A stretch of DNA of 64,000 bases from Neobacillus sp. SuZ13. GTDB lineage: Bacteria; Bacillota; Bacilli; Bacillales; Cytobacillaceae. Below, in pieces: positions 52,041 through 64,000 of the stretch. Each line of letters opens with the position of its first letter. Position 1 is the stretch's first letter. A program made the position numbers and the translations under genes. The notes below the pieces were generated by a model. It saw nothing but the letters and a program-made list of their open reading frames with translations, had not been told where the DNA came from and did not search any database. The DNA is taken from positions 915,501 through 979,500 of the forward strand of contig NZ_CP126107.1 in the NCBI RefSeq assembly GCF_030123365.1, in the 5' to 3' direction.

Positions 52041-53462
52041 CTATCTTACCTCCTGTGCAGCAGCAAATTGTCGGACATCTACGAAGTGACCTGCAATAGC
52101 GGCAGCGGCTGCCATTTCAGGGCTGACAAGATGGGTTCTGGCACCGTTCCCCTGGCGGCCTTCAAAATTTCGGTTAGAAGTGGAGGCGCAGCGTTCCCCT
52201 GATGGAACAATATCATCGTTCATTGCTAGGCACATACTACAGCCGGCTTCACGCCACTCAAATCCAGCTTCTGTAAAGACCTTATCCAAACCTTCTTTTT
52301 CCGCGGCTAATTTGACACTAAACGAACCAGGAACAACGATGGCAGTTACGGAAGGGTTAACCTTCTTGCCACGGATAACCTCAGCTGCACTTCGTAGGTC
52401 GCTTAAGCGAGAATTCGTACAAGAACCGATAAAAACATGATCAATTTTTACATTGGAAATTGGCTGTCCAGCTTCAAGGCCCATGTATTCAAGCGCACGC
52501 TGGATCTCGTCCTTTTCACTAGGTTTCTCAGTTTCTTCTGGATTTGGAACATTTGCCGTAATCGGAATACACATTCCTGGATTTGTTCCCCAGGTTACTT
52601 GTGGTTCAACTTCGGCTGCTTCAATCTCAACAACCAAGTCATAGGCTGCCCCTTCATCAGAAGCTAGAGTCTTCCATTCAGCAACAGCTTGTTCAAATGC
52701 TTCTCCTTGAGGTACATGACGTCTGCCCCGTAAGTATTCAAAAGTCGTTTCATCTGGTGTAATGAGACCAGCTCTAGCACCTGCTTCAATCGACATGTTA
52801 CAAACTGTCATTCGTTCCTCCATCGATAGAGAACGGATGGCTTCACCTGTGTACTCCATCACATAACCTGTTCCAAATTGGACACCGAATTTACCGATGA
52901 TGGCAAGAATTAAGTCTTTAGCGGTAACACCAGTACCTAGTTTTCCGTTGACCTTGACATTTAAGGTTTTTGGCGGTGCCTGCCAAAGGGTTTGGGTTGC
53001 AAGAACATGCTCAACCTCGCTTGTACCAATCCCAAAAGCGAGCGCACCAAATGCTCCGTGTGTAGAGGTATGACTATCACCGCACACAATGGTTTTGCCA
53101 GGCTGAGTAAGTCCAAGTTCAGGTCCGATTACATGGACAATCCCGTTATCTGGGTGATGAATATCAGCAAGTGGAACCCCGAAATCCTGACAATTTTGTT
53201 GTAAGGTATCAATTTGATTTTTTGAAACAGGGTCATTGATTACAAGACGTTGGCGGGTTGGAACATTATGGTCCATCGTCGCAAAGGTAAGGTCCGGGCG
53301 GCGTACTTTACGACCATTCATTCGTAAACCCTCAAATGCCTGAGGAGAGGTTACTTCGTGAACAAGGTGTAGATCGATATATAATAAATCGGGCTTTCCG
53401 TCTTCTTGATGTACTACATGCTTTTCCCAAATCTTTTGGATAATATTTTTTGGTGTTTGCAT
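52041..53462 (-). CDS. leuC: 3-isopropylmalate dehydratase large subunit
   Basis: A 473-residue aconitase-type iron-sulfur enzyme. The cluster Cys are in [15 protein letters not shown] near 345 and [12 protein letters not shown] near 405; [24 protein letters not shown] and [20 protein letters not shown] are the other family blocks. The start at 53462 follows GAGGAAGGA; a frame open to 53477 has no better site. Catalytic partner of LeuD. Confidence 0.96.
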   Translation of the reverse strand: MQTPKNIIQKIWEKHVVHQEDGKPDLLYIDLHLVHEVTSPQAFEGLRMNGRKVRRPDLTFATMDHNVPTRQRLVINDPVSKNQIDTLQQNCQDFGVPLADIHHPDNGIVHVIGPELGLTQPGKTIVCGDSHTSTHGAFGALAFGIGTSEVEHVLATQTLWQAPPKTLNVKVNGKLGTGVTAKDLILAIIGKFGVQFGTGYVMEYTGEAIRSLSMEERMTVCNMSIEAGARAGLITPDETTFEYLRGRRHVPQGEAFEQAVAEWKTLASDEGAAYDLVVEIEAAEVEPQVTWGTNPGMCIPITANVPNPEETEKPSEKDEIQRALEYMGLEAGQPISNVKIDHVFIGSCTNSRLSDLRSAAEVIRGKKVNPSVTAIVVPGSFSVKLAAEKEGLDKVFTEAGFEWREAGCSMCLAMNDDIVPSGERCASTSNRNFEGRQGNGARTHLVSPEMAAAAAIAGHFVDVRQFAAAQEVR

Positions 53463-53550
53463 AGCGTCCTTCCTCACGTAAATGAATTTTAATACTTTGG
53501 ATAAATTTAGGGGTAAACCGCAAAACAGACGGTTTACCCACCAATTTTAT

Positions 53551-54657
53551 TTAAAAATAACAGCTGGCGATGCATTTCGAAGCATTTTGTGATTTGATAT
53601 AATCTGCAATCCGTTTCGTCATTTCTGCTGTTCCCACAAGACGTCCATCTGGAACTTGAAGGTCACCTGTATGGAAGCCGGCATCTAAAACCGATTGAAC
53701 AGCATCTTCAATCACTTTAGCCTCGTCATTTAATTGAAAAGAGTATCTTAGCATCATTGCTGCTGATAATATCATCGCAACGGGATTGGCAACACCTTTA
53801 CCAGCGATGTCAGGAGCGGAGCCGTGAACAGGTTCATATAGGCCGACACCATTTTCATTTAAGCTGGCGGAAGGGAGCATCCCAAGTGATCCCGTAATAA
53901 CTGAAGCCTCATCACTTAGGATGTCGCCGAATAGATTCTCGGTAACGATGACATCAAACTGGCTTGGGTTCGTGATTAGTTTCATAGCGGCAGCATCAAC
54001 TAATACATGTTCCACAGCTACATCTGGGTACTGAGCTTTTTTCTCTTCAACTATTTCGCGCCATAGTTTGCTAGACTCCAGTACATTTGCTTTATCCACC
54101 GAAGTAAGATGACCGCGCCTTTTCTGAGCTGCTTGAAAACCTTTATCGACAATTCTTTCAATCTCTTGACGGGAATAGACAAGCGTGTCTACAACGGAGT
54201 TTCCGTTATCACGACGTTCACTTGGTGTTCCGAAATAAAGGCCGCCAGTTAATTCACGTACGATAAGGAGGTCGCTTCCAGATACTACTTCTTCCTTTAA
54301 AGGTGAGGCATGAAGAAGGTTTTTAAATCCTTTAATCGGCCTTAAGTTTGCATATAAATCAAGTGCCTTACGGATTCCTAGCAGGCCTCGTTCAGGGCGT
54401 AAATGGGAGGGATTGTTATCCCATTTTGGTCCGCCAACAGCACCAAGCAATACCGCATCGGCTTGTTTACAAGCATCAACGGTTGTTTCCGGAAGGGGAG
54501 TGCCGTAAAGGTCTATGGCTGCTCCTCCGATTTCATGGGTTTCAAAGCTAAAAGTATGATTGTATTCTTCAGCAATTGCATTTAACACATCTTTTGCTGA
54601 GTTAATAACTTCCTTGCCAATGCCATCACCGGGAAGTAAGACAATACGTTTTTTCAT
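53551..54657 (-). CDS. leuB: 3-isopropylmalate dehydrogenase
   Basis: A 368-residue NAD-dependent dehydrogenase making 4-methyl-2-oxopentanoate. It starts KKRIVLLPGDGIGKEV and has GAVGGPKWD, RELTGGLYFGTP, VDAAAMKLITNPSQFDVIVTENLFGDILSDEAS and EPVHGSAPDIAGKG. The ATG at 54657 is preceded by GAGGAGG, which itself lies in the longer frame to 54675. The last nine residues (SKCIASCYF) extend beyond the usual end, a small oddity. Confidence 0.96.
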   Translation of the reverse strand: MKKRIVLLPGDGIGKEVINSAKDVLNAIAEEYNHTFSFETHEIGGAAIDLYGTPLPETTVDACKQADAVLLGAVGGPKWDNNPSHLRPERGLLGIRKALDLYANLRPIKGFKNLLHASPLKEEVVSGSDLLIVRELTGGLYFGTPSERRDNGNSVVDTLVYSRQEIERIVDKGFQAAQKRRGHLTSVDKANVLESSKLWREIVEEKKAQYPDVAVEHVLVDAAAMKLITNPSQFDVIVTENLFGDILSDEASVITGSLGMLPSASLNENGVGLYEPVHGSAPDIAGKGVANPVAMILSAAMMLRYSFQLNDEAKVIEDAVQSVLDAGFHTGDLQVPDGRLVGTAEMTKRIADYIKSQNASKCIASCYF

Positions 54658-54692
54658 TAGAAGCAACCTCCTCATTTATTGTTTGTGCTCTA

Positions 54693-57261
<2,569 letters not shown>

Positions 57262-57281
57262 TCATCCTTTCAAATATATTG

Positions 57282-57803
57282 TTATTTTAATAGTGAGTAT
57301 GTTGCTAGATCGTTTACTTGCGGCTGGTGCCCACGCTGGAGGGCAGTTAGGCCAGTTCTTGCAATTTCCTTAATGCCATAAGGCCGAAGCATTTCGATCA
57401 AGGCATCGATTTTATCAGGACGTCCTGTAATTTGAACGGCGAGACTGTCTTTACTTACATCAATAATTAGGGCACGGAACGGATCAATAATCCCGTGGAT
57501 TTCACTTCGCAATTGGCTGCTTGAGGCAACTTTAATTAGAGCCAGTTCGCGTGCGACAATTGCTTTATCCGTAATATCGGAAACTTTCAAAACATCAATT
57601 TGCTTATTTAACTGTTTCGTCACCTGTTCAAGGCGCTGTTCGTCTTCAACCTCGACCACTAGAGTCATTTTTGAAATTCCTTCGGTTTCAGATGGACCAA
57701 CTGAAATACTTTCAATATTGAACTGGCGTCTTTGTAAGAGGCCGGTGACACGGTTTAGGACTCCGCTTCGGTCTTGAACTGTTGCTGTGATGATCCGTTT
57801 CAT
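57282..57803 (-). CDS. ilvH: acetolactate synthase small (regulatory) subunit
   Basis: A 173-residue protein with an N-terminal ACT domain ([35 protein letters not shown]) and a C-terminal half with [20 protein letters not shown]. It confers valine feedback on the large subunit. Its ATG overlaps the ilvB stop by four bases. Called ilvN in some annotations. Confidence 0.95.
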   Translation of the reverse strand: MKRIITATVQDRSGVLNRVTGLLQRRQFNIESISVGPSETEGISKMTLVVEVEDEQRLEQVTKQLNKQIDVLKVSDITDKAIVARELALIKVASSSQLRSEIHGIIDPFRALIIDVSKDSLAVQITGRPDKIDALIEMLRPYGIKEIARTGLTALQRGHQPQVNDLATYSLLK

Positions 57804-59527
57804 GGTTTCACCCCTATCATTTCATGAATTCCTTTACCAGGGGCAATCATTGGGAATACTTTTTCTTGCTGAAGTACACGGCAATCAACTAATACTGGGC
57901 CATTATGAGCAAATACCTCCGGCAACACGGTGATCAGTTCCTCCTGATTGTTAACCCGATAGCCCTTAATTGAATAACTGTCGGCAAGTTTTACAAAATC
58001 AGGTTGTGTATGAAGAATCGATTCCGAAATACGGTTTCCGTGTAAAAGTTCCTGCCATTGACGAACCATTCCTAATGCGCCGTTGTTGACAATAATGATT
58101 TTTACAGGAAGATTTCGTTCATAAATGATCGATAATTCCTGAAGTGTCATCTGAAAACCGCCATCCCCAACAATCGCTACAACTGTACTATCTGGCTCGG
58201 CAATTTGTGCGCCAATCGCAGCAGGGAACCCAAAGCCCATTGTTCCAAGTCCACCTGATGTAATCCAGCGGTGCGGCTGTTTAAAGGTGTAATACTGTGC
58301 TGCCCACATTTGGTGCTGACCAACATCTGTTGCCACGATAGCGTCACCGTTCGTAACTTTATGGACTGCTTCAATAACCCATTGAGGACACATTCCGTTT
58401 GGATCATGTTTATACCATAGCGGATATTCCTGTTTGTCTTGGTTCAGTTTTTGCAGCCATTCCCCAGCTTTTGGTGACTCAATTTCGTGATTGAGCAGTT
58501 CGCTAAGTGCCTCTTTCGTATCAGAAACGATTGGAAGTTGTGTTGGAACATTTTTTCCAATTTCGGCTGGATCGATGTCAATATGGGCAACCTTCGCAAA
58601 TGGAGCAAAATGTTTAAGATTGCCTGTTAATCTGTCATCAAAGCGTGCTCCAAAATTGATAAGCAAATCACATTCGTAAATGGCCATGTTTGCTGCATAT
58701 GTTCCGTGCATACCACCCATTCCCAACGAAAGGGGATGATCTGCTGGAAAAGTACCAAGCCCAAGTAAAGTAGTGACCACCGGGATCTGATGTTTTTCTG
58801 CAAAAGCAGTGAGCTCAGCTGATGCTTTTCCATGGAGAACACCTGCGCCTGAAAGAATTACCGGCTTGAAAGCCTTCGAAATCGAATCAGCAAGTTTCTT
58901 TATTTGAAATGGATTTGGCTTTGTTGTTGGCTGATATCCAGGTAAATTAATGCTCGCTTCTTCGGGTTCTTCCGTTAAAAATCCTGCGGAAATATCTTTA
59001 GGAACATCTACTAAGACTGGTCCTGGCCGTCCGGTAGAAGCGATATGAAATGCTTCCTTCACGATGCGTGGTAGGTCTTCGATAGATTGTACTTGAAAGT
59101 TATGTTTGGTGATTGGTGTTGTGATTGCCATAACATCCGCTTCTTGAAAGGCGTCTGTTCCGATGACACTTCTTGCAACCTGACCTGTGAATATTACAAG
59201 TGGCAGGGAATCCATCATCGCATCAGTTATTCCTGTCACTAGGTTGGTAGCCCCAGGTCCTGATGTGGCAAGAACGACTCCAGGTTTACCGGTAACTCGG
59301 GCATACCCTTCAGCTGCATGGATCATTCCTTGTTCATGCCGGAAGAGAACATGCTTGATGGTACCCTGGGCGCGGTAAATGGCATCATAGATTGGAAGAA
59401 CGGCCCCCCCGGGATATCCAAACAGCGTTTCCACACCTTCTTTTTTTAGTAAGTCGATGAGAAGGTCTGCACCGGTTCTCGGCTCTGTAGTTGTTTGGAC
59501 CTCAAGCTTTTTTGCTTCTACTTTCAC
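57800..59527 (-). CDS. ilvB: acetolactate synthase large subunit
   Basis: A 575-residue thiamine diphosphate enzyme. [18 protein letters not shown] and [20 protein letters not shown] (catalytic Glu) are near the start, the FAD region is [15 protein letters not shown], and [19 protein letters not shown] with [16 protein letters not shown] is the ThDP-metal site. It makes acetolactate and acetohydroxybutyrate. GTG start with AAGGAGGG upstream; an ATG two bases earlier is out of frame. First gene behind the T-box leader. Confidence 0.97.
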   Translation of the reverse strand: MKVEAKKLEVQTTTEPRTGADLLIDLLKKEGVETLFGYPGGAVLPIYDAIYRAQGTIKHVLFRHEQGMIHAAEGYARVTGKPGVVLATSGPGATNLVTGITDAMMDSLPLVIFTGQVARSVIGTDAFQEADVMAITTPITKHNFQVQSIEDLPRIVKEAFHIASTGRPGPVLVDVPKDISAGFLTEEPEEASINLPGYQPTTKPNPFQIKKLADSISKAFKPVILSGAGVLHGKASAELTAFAEKHQIPVVTTLLGLGTFPADHPLSLGMGGMHGTYAANMAIYECDLLINFGARFDDRLTGNLKHFAPFAKVAHIDIDPAEIGKNVPTQLPIVSDTKEALSELLNHEIESPKAGEWLQKLNQDKQEYPLWYKHDPNGMCPQWVIEAVHKVTNGDAIVATDVGQHQMWAAQYYTFKQPHRWITSGGLGTMGFGFPAAIGAQIAEPDSTVVAIVGDGGFQMTLQELSIIYERNLPVKIIIVNNGALGMVRQWQELLHGNRISESILHTQPDFVKLADSYSIKGYRVNNQEELITVLPEVFAHNGPVLVDCRVLQQEKVFPMIAPGKGIHEMIGVKP

Positions 59528-59559
59528 GTCATAATCCCTCCTTAGGGTTGTGAATATTT

Positions 59560-59935
59560 TAAAGATTCAGCTAGCACATAGTAAAAAAGGCCCTATTCTC
59601 CCAGAATAGACTGCAGTCAAGAACATCAAAAGCAGAATAATCGGGGAGAAAAGGCCTTCCATTTTCTCGGTACCACCCGTTTTTACAGCATTCTTACGAA
59701 TACTGCCTTATGAAGCGACATCTAAAATATGAGGAACGCTTCTTTTGGTAACAGGTGTTCAAGAATGGACACCCGATTAAGCCTACTTAAGTCATGACTG
59801 TTCGGCTTAACACTCAGGGATGATGTCAGAATAAGTTGTATTACTGGGCTTCCAGCAACCCCAGCTCTCTGAAAATACGAATTCTTATTCCTTTATTCCC
59901 GTCATCGATTTTTGGATATTTTTTTGTCAAATGTT
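59560..59935 (-). promoter_or_regulatory. T-box leader of ilvB-leuD, probable isoleucine specifier
   Basis: Read on the minus strand. Stem I contains AGAGAG and the GGTTGCTGGAAGCC distal part. GAATAAG pairs with CTTATTC; the specifier loop after that reads TGACATCATCCC, where ATC (59822-59824, or the overlapping one at 59819-59821) would read tRNA-Ile. The T-box proper is AACGGGTGGTACCGAG (59666-59681), whose TGG pairs with the uncharged tRNA end. The competing terminator is AAGGCCTTTTCTCCC with GGGAGAATAGGGCC then T6 (59583-59658). Uncharged tRNA should turn the operon on. A TTGACA (59925-59930) may be the -35; the -10 is unclear. Confidence 0.88.
59583..59658 (-). terminator. T-box conditional terminator
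   Basis: On the minus strand AAGGCCTTTTCTCCC pairs with GGGAGAATAGGGCCTT (two imperfect positions), then a U-run. It is exclusive with the antiterminator formed by the T-box sequence upstream. Confidence 0.85.
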
Positions 59936-60007
59936 TTTCATTTAACCCTTTAGCACCTTAACTTCTTGAAGAAGGGGAGGGGTACTAAACAATTCCCATT
60001 GGTATTT

Positions 60008-61678
60008 CTAGATTTTCATAATCCCACCAGTATTGGCAGAAGTAACGAGTGCTGCATATCTTGCAAGATAACCTGTTTTAATTTTTGGCTCTGGTTTCAC
60101 CCATGCCTTTTGTCGATCGGCTAAAACTTCATCATCAACTAGAAGTTCAATGGAGCGTGCTTCTAGATCGATTAGGATTTTGTCACCATTTTCAACAAGA
60201 GAAATTGGTCCGCCTTCGGCTGCTTCTGGTGAAATATGACCAATGGAAATTCCGCGGCTAGCTCCAGAAAAGCGACCATCGGTAATCAAGGCAACTTCCT
60301 TACCTAACCCACGTCCCATAATTGCGGAAGTAGGAGCAAGCATTTCAGGCATTCCTGGTCCGCCTTTTGGACCTTCATAACGGATAACAACAACGTGTCC
60401 TGCTTGGACCGTACCATTATTGATATTTTCTTGTGCCTCATCCTGGGAATCAAAAACGATTGCTTCACCCAAGAATGTTTTAATAGAAGGATCTACAGCA
60501 CCAACCTTGATTACACTGCCATTTGGAGCAATGTTGCCATAAAGGATGGATAATCCGCCAACTGGGCTATATGGATTGTCTTTGGTCCGGATGACCGTTT
60601 CATTCGTGATTGTTGCTTCCTTCACATTTTCTGAAAGAGTTTTACCAGTAATGGTAATACAGTTGTCATGCAAGGCGCCTTCCACTTTATAAAGTTCATT
60701 AATAATTGCACTAACACCGCCTGCACGATGAATGTCATCCATTGAATAATCGGATGCTGGCATTATTTTTGCCAGATAAGGAACTCTTTCAGCGATTTTG
60801 TTAATTTCACGTAAATCGTAATCAATTCCGGCTTCATGAGCGATTGCCAATGTATGAAGCACAGTATTTGTTGAACCACCCATGGCCATATCTAGGGCAA
60901 AGGCATTATCAATTGCCTCTCTAGTAATAATGTCACGCGGGCGGATATCTTTTTTCACTAGTTCTACTAAATACCTAGCGGCTTGACGAATTAGTTCATG
61001 TCTTTCTTCTGAAGTTGCAACAATTGTTCCATTTCCAGGAACAGTCATTCCTAATACTTCCATTAGACAGTTCATCGAATTAGCTGTAAACATCCCAGAA
61101 CATGATCCGCAAGTAGGGCAGGCATTTGTTTCAATGTCTAGCAACTGCTGTTGACTGATGGTTCCGTTATGGTAAGCCCCAACACCTTCAAAAACAGAAG
61201 TGAGGGAAAGGTTTTTACCAGTCGATGGTGAAACGCCCGCTTCCATCGGCCCGCCTGAAACAAAGACAGAAGGAACATTGGTTCTTGCTGCTGCCATTAA
61301 CATACCTGGTGTAATTTTGTCACAGTTGGGAATGTAGAACACACCATCGAACCAATGTGCATTAATTACAGTTTCGGCACTATCGGCGATCAATTCGCGG
61401 CTTGGGAGGGAATAGCGCATCCCAATATGTCCCATCGCAATCCCATCATCAACACCGATTGTATTAAACTCAAAAGGAATACCGCCTGCTTCACGAATAG
61501 CCTCTTTTACAATCTCACCGAAATGATTAAGGTGTTTGTGTCCTGGGATAATTTCAATGAACGAGTTACAAACGCCGATAAACGGTTTTTCAAGATCACT
61601 CGTTTTGACCCCGGTTGCATATAATAGGCTGCGGTGGGGTGCCCGATCAATTCCCTTTTTAATCATATCGCTACGCAT
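60008..61678 (-). CDS. ilvD: dihydroxy-acid dehydratase
   Basis: A 556-residue iron-sulfur enzyme forming the 2-keto acids of valine and isoleucine. Cluster and metal residues: [32 protein letters not shown] (Cys near 121), [18 protein letters not shown] (Cys near 194) and [19 protein letters not shown] (catalytic Ser). [18 protein letters not shown] is a standard start. TTAGGAGC precedes it. It lies 11 bases behind ilvE and upstream of the T-box leader; no clear terminator separates the two, so read-through into the leader is possible. Confidence 0.97.
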   Translation of the reverse strand: MRSDMIKKGIDRAPHRSLLYATGVKTSDLEKPFIGVCNSFIEIIPGHKHLNHFGEIVKEAIREAGGIPFEFNTIGVDDGIAMGHIGMRYSLPSRELIADSAETVINAHWFDGVFYIPNCDKITPGMLMAAARTNVPSVFVSGGPMEAGVSPSTGKNLSLTSVFEGVGAYHNGTISQQQLLDIETNACPTCGSCSGMFTANSMNCLMEVLGMTVPGNGTIVATSEERHELIRQAARYLVELVKKDIRPRDIITREAIDNAFALDMAMGGSTNTVLHTLAIAHEAGIDYDLREINKIAERVPYLAKIMPASDYSMDDIHRAGGVSAIINELYKVEGALHDNCITITGKTLSENVKEATITNETVIRTKDNPYSPVGGLSILYGNIAPNGSVIKVGAVDPSIKTFLGEAIVFDSQDEAQENINNGTVQAGHVVVIRYEGPKGGPGMPEMLAPTSAIMGRGLGKEVALITDGRFSGASRGISIGHISPEAAEGGPISLVENGDKILIDLEARSIELLVDDEVLADRQKAWVKPEPKIKTGYLARYAALVTSANTGGIMKI

Positions 61679-61689
61679 GTTTTTAGCTC

Positions 61690-62598
61690 CTAACTAACGA
61701 TTGCATGGTTTGCACCTTCTGGGTAACAAGCCACACCGTCTGTTGTTACTATTTTCCTGAATTCTTCTAATAAATCTTTCGTAACTTCACCTGGTTTACC
61801 ATCATTTATCTTACGTTTATCTACTTCAATAACAGCAATAACCTCTACAGCTGTCCCAGTTAAGAACACTTCATCAGCTACATATACATCGTGTCTTGTG
61901 AACGGAGATTCTCTAACCTCATAACCCTTGGCCTTTGCGACATCAAGGATGGCGTTCCGGGTGATACCCTCTAACGCTCCCAAATATACAGGCGGGGTAT
62001 AGATGGCACCATTTTTCACAATAAAGATATTATCAGCGGAGCCTTCGGTAACATAACCTTGGTCATTCAGCATTAATGCTTCCTCTACCCCAGCTTGATT
62101 AGCCTCTAATTTGACAAGAATATTATTTAAGTAGTTCAACGATTTAACCTGTGGGCTTAGAACATCTGGGCGATTTCTTCGACTCGCAACAGATGCAATT
62201 TTAATCCCGCGTTCGTAGAACTCTTTAGGATACATTCTTAATTCTTCAGCAATGATAATGACACTTGGCCTGGAGCAGGATGAAGGGTCTAAGCCGAGAT
62301 TCCCTTTACCACGAGAAACAACGACACGAATATAGGCGCTCTCTAGCTGATTTTTTCTGATTGTATCGACGATTAATTGCGTCATTTCCTCCTGAGTGTA
62401 AGGAATATTCAGCATAATGGATTGTGCTGATTCAAATAGTCTCTTTAGGTGTGCATCGAGTCGGAAGACGTTACCGCTATAAACACGTATGCCTTCAAAT
62501 ACTCCATCACCATATAAAAAACCATGATCGAAAACTGAAACTACAGCATCTTCTTTCTTGACGAATTCACCGTCAAGGAAAATCCATTGACTCCCCAA
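61690..62598 (-). CDS. ilvE: branched-chain amino acid aminotransferase
   Basis: A 302-residue class IV PLP enzyme. [52 protein letters not shown] (Schiff-base Lys near 157) and [20 protein letters not shown] are the family blocks. The start TTG at 62598 is preferred: GAGGAG lies eight bases upstream, while the GTG at 62607 abuts it. It gives the last transamination to valine, leucine and isoleucine. First gene of the ilvE-ilvD unit, with its own promoter at 62728. Confidence 0.93.
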   Translation of the reverse strand: MGSQWIFLDGEFVKKEDAVVSVFDHGFLYGDGVFEGIRVYSGNVFRLDAHLKRLFESAQSIMLNIPYTQEEMTQLIVDTIRKNQLESAYIRVVVSRGKGNLGLDPSSCSRPSVIIIAEELRMYPKEFYERGIKIASVASRRNRPDVLSPQVKSLNYLNNILVKLEANQAGVEEALMLNDQGYVTEGSADNIFIVKNGAIYTPPVYLGALEGITRNAILDVAKAKGYEVRESPFTRHDVYVADEVFLTGTAVEVIAVIEVDKRKINDGKPGEVTKDLLEEFRKIVTTDGVACYPEGANHAIVS

Positions 62599-62727
62599 CT
62601 TGACCACTCCTCTTTTATGATAGACCGCTTTAAATGACTAAAAAAATTTTTAAAAAGAAATTACCATACCCTTCTCCAAATGATGGGGAGCGATGGCACT
62701 TAATGAATTGAATGATTATTTTCGATA

Positions 62728-62756
62728 ATCATACAACCAATCGAAAACATGGTCAA
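62728..62756 (-). promoter_or_regulatory. sigma-A promoter of ilvE-ilvD
   Basis: On the minus strand TTGACC (62751-62756) and TATGAT (62728-62733) are exactly 17 bp apart. Confidence 0.75.
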
Positions 62757-62977
62757 CACAAAAATCTGACAATTCAAATAAATCAAAAATATTGTTAGCG
62801 TTTACATTATTGTTGTGATAAGGAAAACAGCGAAAAAAAGTTTTTTAAAATTTTTTTATTTTTAGGTTATTTTGTCTGTGCTAGGGATTGTAACGGGGCA
62901 GATAATCAGGGGTAAGTAAGTTAGAGGTGTTGCAAAGTCGAAATGATTTCGCGCATTAAAATTTTAAATAGTTACAA

Positions 62978-63007
62978 AAAAACACTAGTTTGAAATAGTG
63001 TTTTTGA
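62978..63007 (-). terminator. terminator of the exonuclease gene
   Basis: AAAAACACTA and TAGTGTTTTT form a perfect 10-bp stem with an 8-base loop; on the minus strand a T-run follows. Confidence 0.85.
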
Positions 63008-63009
63008 TC

Positions 63010-63741
63010 TTAAAGCTTTGCAAGATGTTCATACACTTCCTGTAAATTACTATACCCCTTTATTTGGGCTTGTTGTAAATAGCTCCCCCAAATTTGCGCG
63101 GTCATCATGGCATCGCCAAGTGCGTGGTGACGATCTTTTATGTCAATCCCACATTGATTACATACATCTTCAAGAGGTAATGATTTCATGGAGGTGTCGG
63201 AAAGTCGTATTAAGAAGGATGTATCGATGATTCGATGTTCAAATCGTGTCTTTAGGATGTCCCATGTCATTTTCTGCATAAAGGACTTTTCATGGTTGGA
63301 GTGGTGCGCGACAAGAATATGACTTTGTGAATAGTTTAAAAATTGGAGTAAGACATCTCTGGCACTGGGAGCATCACGTAATTGCCTCTCCTGAATGTTC
63401 GTTAATGTTACAATTTCATCAGATAAAGGAAGGTCTGATTTTATGAGCGAATAAAAAGTATCATGATTCCTTATATGAGGACCGACCATTTTCACTGCTC
63501 CAATTGAAAGGACATAATCCCCCTTTTCTGGATAGAACCCCGTCGTTTCTAAATCAAATACGACTACTTCTAATTCACTAAGCGGGGTGTCTAAATTGTT
63601 TTTTCCTTTCATTTCTTTTTGCAGCTGTCGGATGAAGGAAAGATGTTGAGGATTAACTTGTCCCTGAATCCCTGCATAAATATTGGAACTAACCCTGCCG
63701 GAAATTTGCCTTAAGTACTGAGCTAAATCATTTATTTTCAT
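63010..63741 (-). CDS. DEDDh 3'-5' exonuclease (DnaQ-like)
   Basis: A 243-residue nuclease. Exo I is VVFDLETTGFYPEKGDYVLS (Asp and Glu near 58), Exo II VAHHSNHEKSFMQ, and Exo III HHALGDAMMTAQIW with the His-Asp pair near 210. This resembles the epsilon proofreading subunit and PolC exonuclease domain, but in Bacilli free-standing proteins of this kind are thought to serve repair or turnover. AGGAGGGAT precedes the ATG, and the preceding gene ends only two bases upstream, so the two are coupled. Confidence 0.88.
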   Translation of the reverse strand: MKINDLAQYLRQISGRVSSNIYAGIQGQVNPQHLSFIRQLQKEMKGKNNLDTPLSELEVVVFDLETTGFYPEKGDYVLSIGAVKMVGPHIRNHDTFYSLIKSDLPLSDEIVTLTNIQERQLRDAPSARDVLLQFLNYSQSHILVAHHSNHEKSFMQKMTWDILKTRFEHRIIDTSFLIRLSDTSMKSLPLEDVCNQCGIDIKDRHHALGDAMMTAQIWGSYLQQAQIKGYSNLQEVYEHLAKL

Positions 63742-63742
63742 T

Positions 63743-64000
63743 TTATCCCTCCTTTTCGATAAGTTTTCCTGCGAATTGGTAAAGTGCCACGCCGTTTCTA
63801 ATGATCTCTTTCATCTCATTCTTTTGCTCTTTTGTTAGTTTTTCAACAGGTAGATAGTGCCCCGATTCATAATCTAGTTGGCTGGCAAATTGAAGACGAT
63901 AGGTTAACAGTTTTAAAAACATGGTTTTATAAAGGTGCTTGTCATGAATTTGTAGTTGGTCAAGCCTTGAGAGGGTGGAGGTTTCCAGGACATGATTTCT
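63743..64000 (-). CDS. C-terminal part of a probable DUF294-type nucleotidyltransferase (cut by window edge)
   Basis: An open frame of 85 codons ends at 63743, two bases before the exonuclease start. It reads VLETSTLSRLDQLQIHDKHL and goes on KTMFLKLLTYRLQFASQLDY, ending with ALYQFAGKLIEKEG. It is a soluble helical tail. In Bacilli the gene ahead of this exonuclease is often a CBS/DUF294 putative nucleotidyltransferase, whose substrate-binding tail looks like this; that identification is from context and memory. Confidence 0.55.
   Translation of the reverse strand, partial: RNHVLETSTLSRLDQLQIHDKHLYKTMFLKLLTYRLQFASQLDYESGHYLPVEKLTKEQKNEMKEIIRNGVALYQFAGKLIEKEG

Larger units (their letters stand above)
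62608..63009. other. 402-bp gap: ilvE leader and promoter, exonuclease terminator
   Basis: Right to left: the exonuclease terminator, a very AT-rich stretch, the ilvE promoter and a leader of about 110 bases. The leader contains a small hairpin (ATTAT and ATAAT near 62720) but no T-box, so ilvE-ilvD is controlled differently from ilvB-leuD. Confidence 0.6.

Noticed and set aside
62761..62776. CodY box upstream of ilvE
   Set aside because: AATTGTCAGATTTTT on the minus strand differs from AATTTTCWGAAAATT at four positions; too weak to claim.

Overview
The window looks like chromosomal DNA of a spore-forming, low-GC Gram-positive bacterium of the Bacillaceae (Bacillus or Neobacillus type). The case rests on strong AGGAGG-type ribosome sites with ATG/GTG/TTG starts, an ilv-leu operon behind a T-box leader, a perfect TnrA-type nitrogen box, PucA/PucB/GuaD-type purine proteins, and small Bacillus-type proteins (YuzC-like, DUF3231, DUF3892, CBO0543). 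The species cannot be named from the sequence alone.

Layout. 1-2 kb: end of a PTS sugar permease and its LicT/SacT-type antiterminator. 2-8 kb: a large secreted amylopullulanase facing a LacI-family regulator across an operator-rich gap. 8-15.4 kb: an AraC-type regulator facing a sugar cluster (Gfo/Idh oxidoreductase, ThuA-like, second Gfo/Idh, two sugar isomerase-like TIM barrels, oligo-1,6-glucosidase), which may be a keto-sugar route. 15.7-22.7 kb: secreted glycerophosphodiesterase, PAS-GGDEF-EAL protein, spore-type protein, DUF4097 protein, EamA exporter and a bile acid:sodium symporter-family protein behind a folded leader. 22.8-25 kb: adenine and guanine deaminases, followed by a 184-bp MITE-like insertion.

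25.6-36.9 kb is the core of the window: one 14-gene purine-nitrogen operon. PucA and PucB help mature xanthine dehydrogenase. Uricase, HIU hydrolase and OHCU decarboxylase make allantoin, and allantoinase makes allantoate. An M20 hydrolase with an unusual metal motif stands where allantoate processing would be expected. UreABCEFGD converts the released urea to ammonia. A perfect TnrA box about 50 bp upstream of a plausible start site predicts induction by nitrogen limitation. Between ureA and ureB lies a helically phased ATTTTAC repeat array.

37-44 kb: SRPBCC protein, M19 dipeptidase, a frameshifted P1 peptidase, a small HTH protein, DUF488, then thirteen exact-length 52-bp tandem repeats bounded by an inverted repeat, YitT, hemolysin III, DUF1836 and a tailspike-like beta-helix protein. 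45-51 kb: AT-rich accessory stretch of small membrane and hypothetical genes with remnants, a YuiH-like molybdoenzyme, DUF3892 and a GNAT. 51.4-62.8 kb: branched-chain amino acid genes read leftward, ilvE-ilvD then T-box and ilvB-ilvH-ilvC-leuA-leuB-leuC-leuD. 63-64 kb: a DEDDh exonuclease and the end of a probable DUF294-type protein.

Starts were moved inward from the longest reading frame wherever a clear ribosome site required it. Functions are inferred from motifs and context; no database search was possible.
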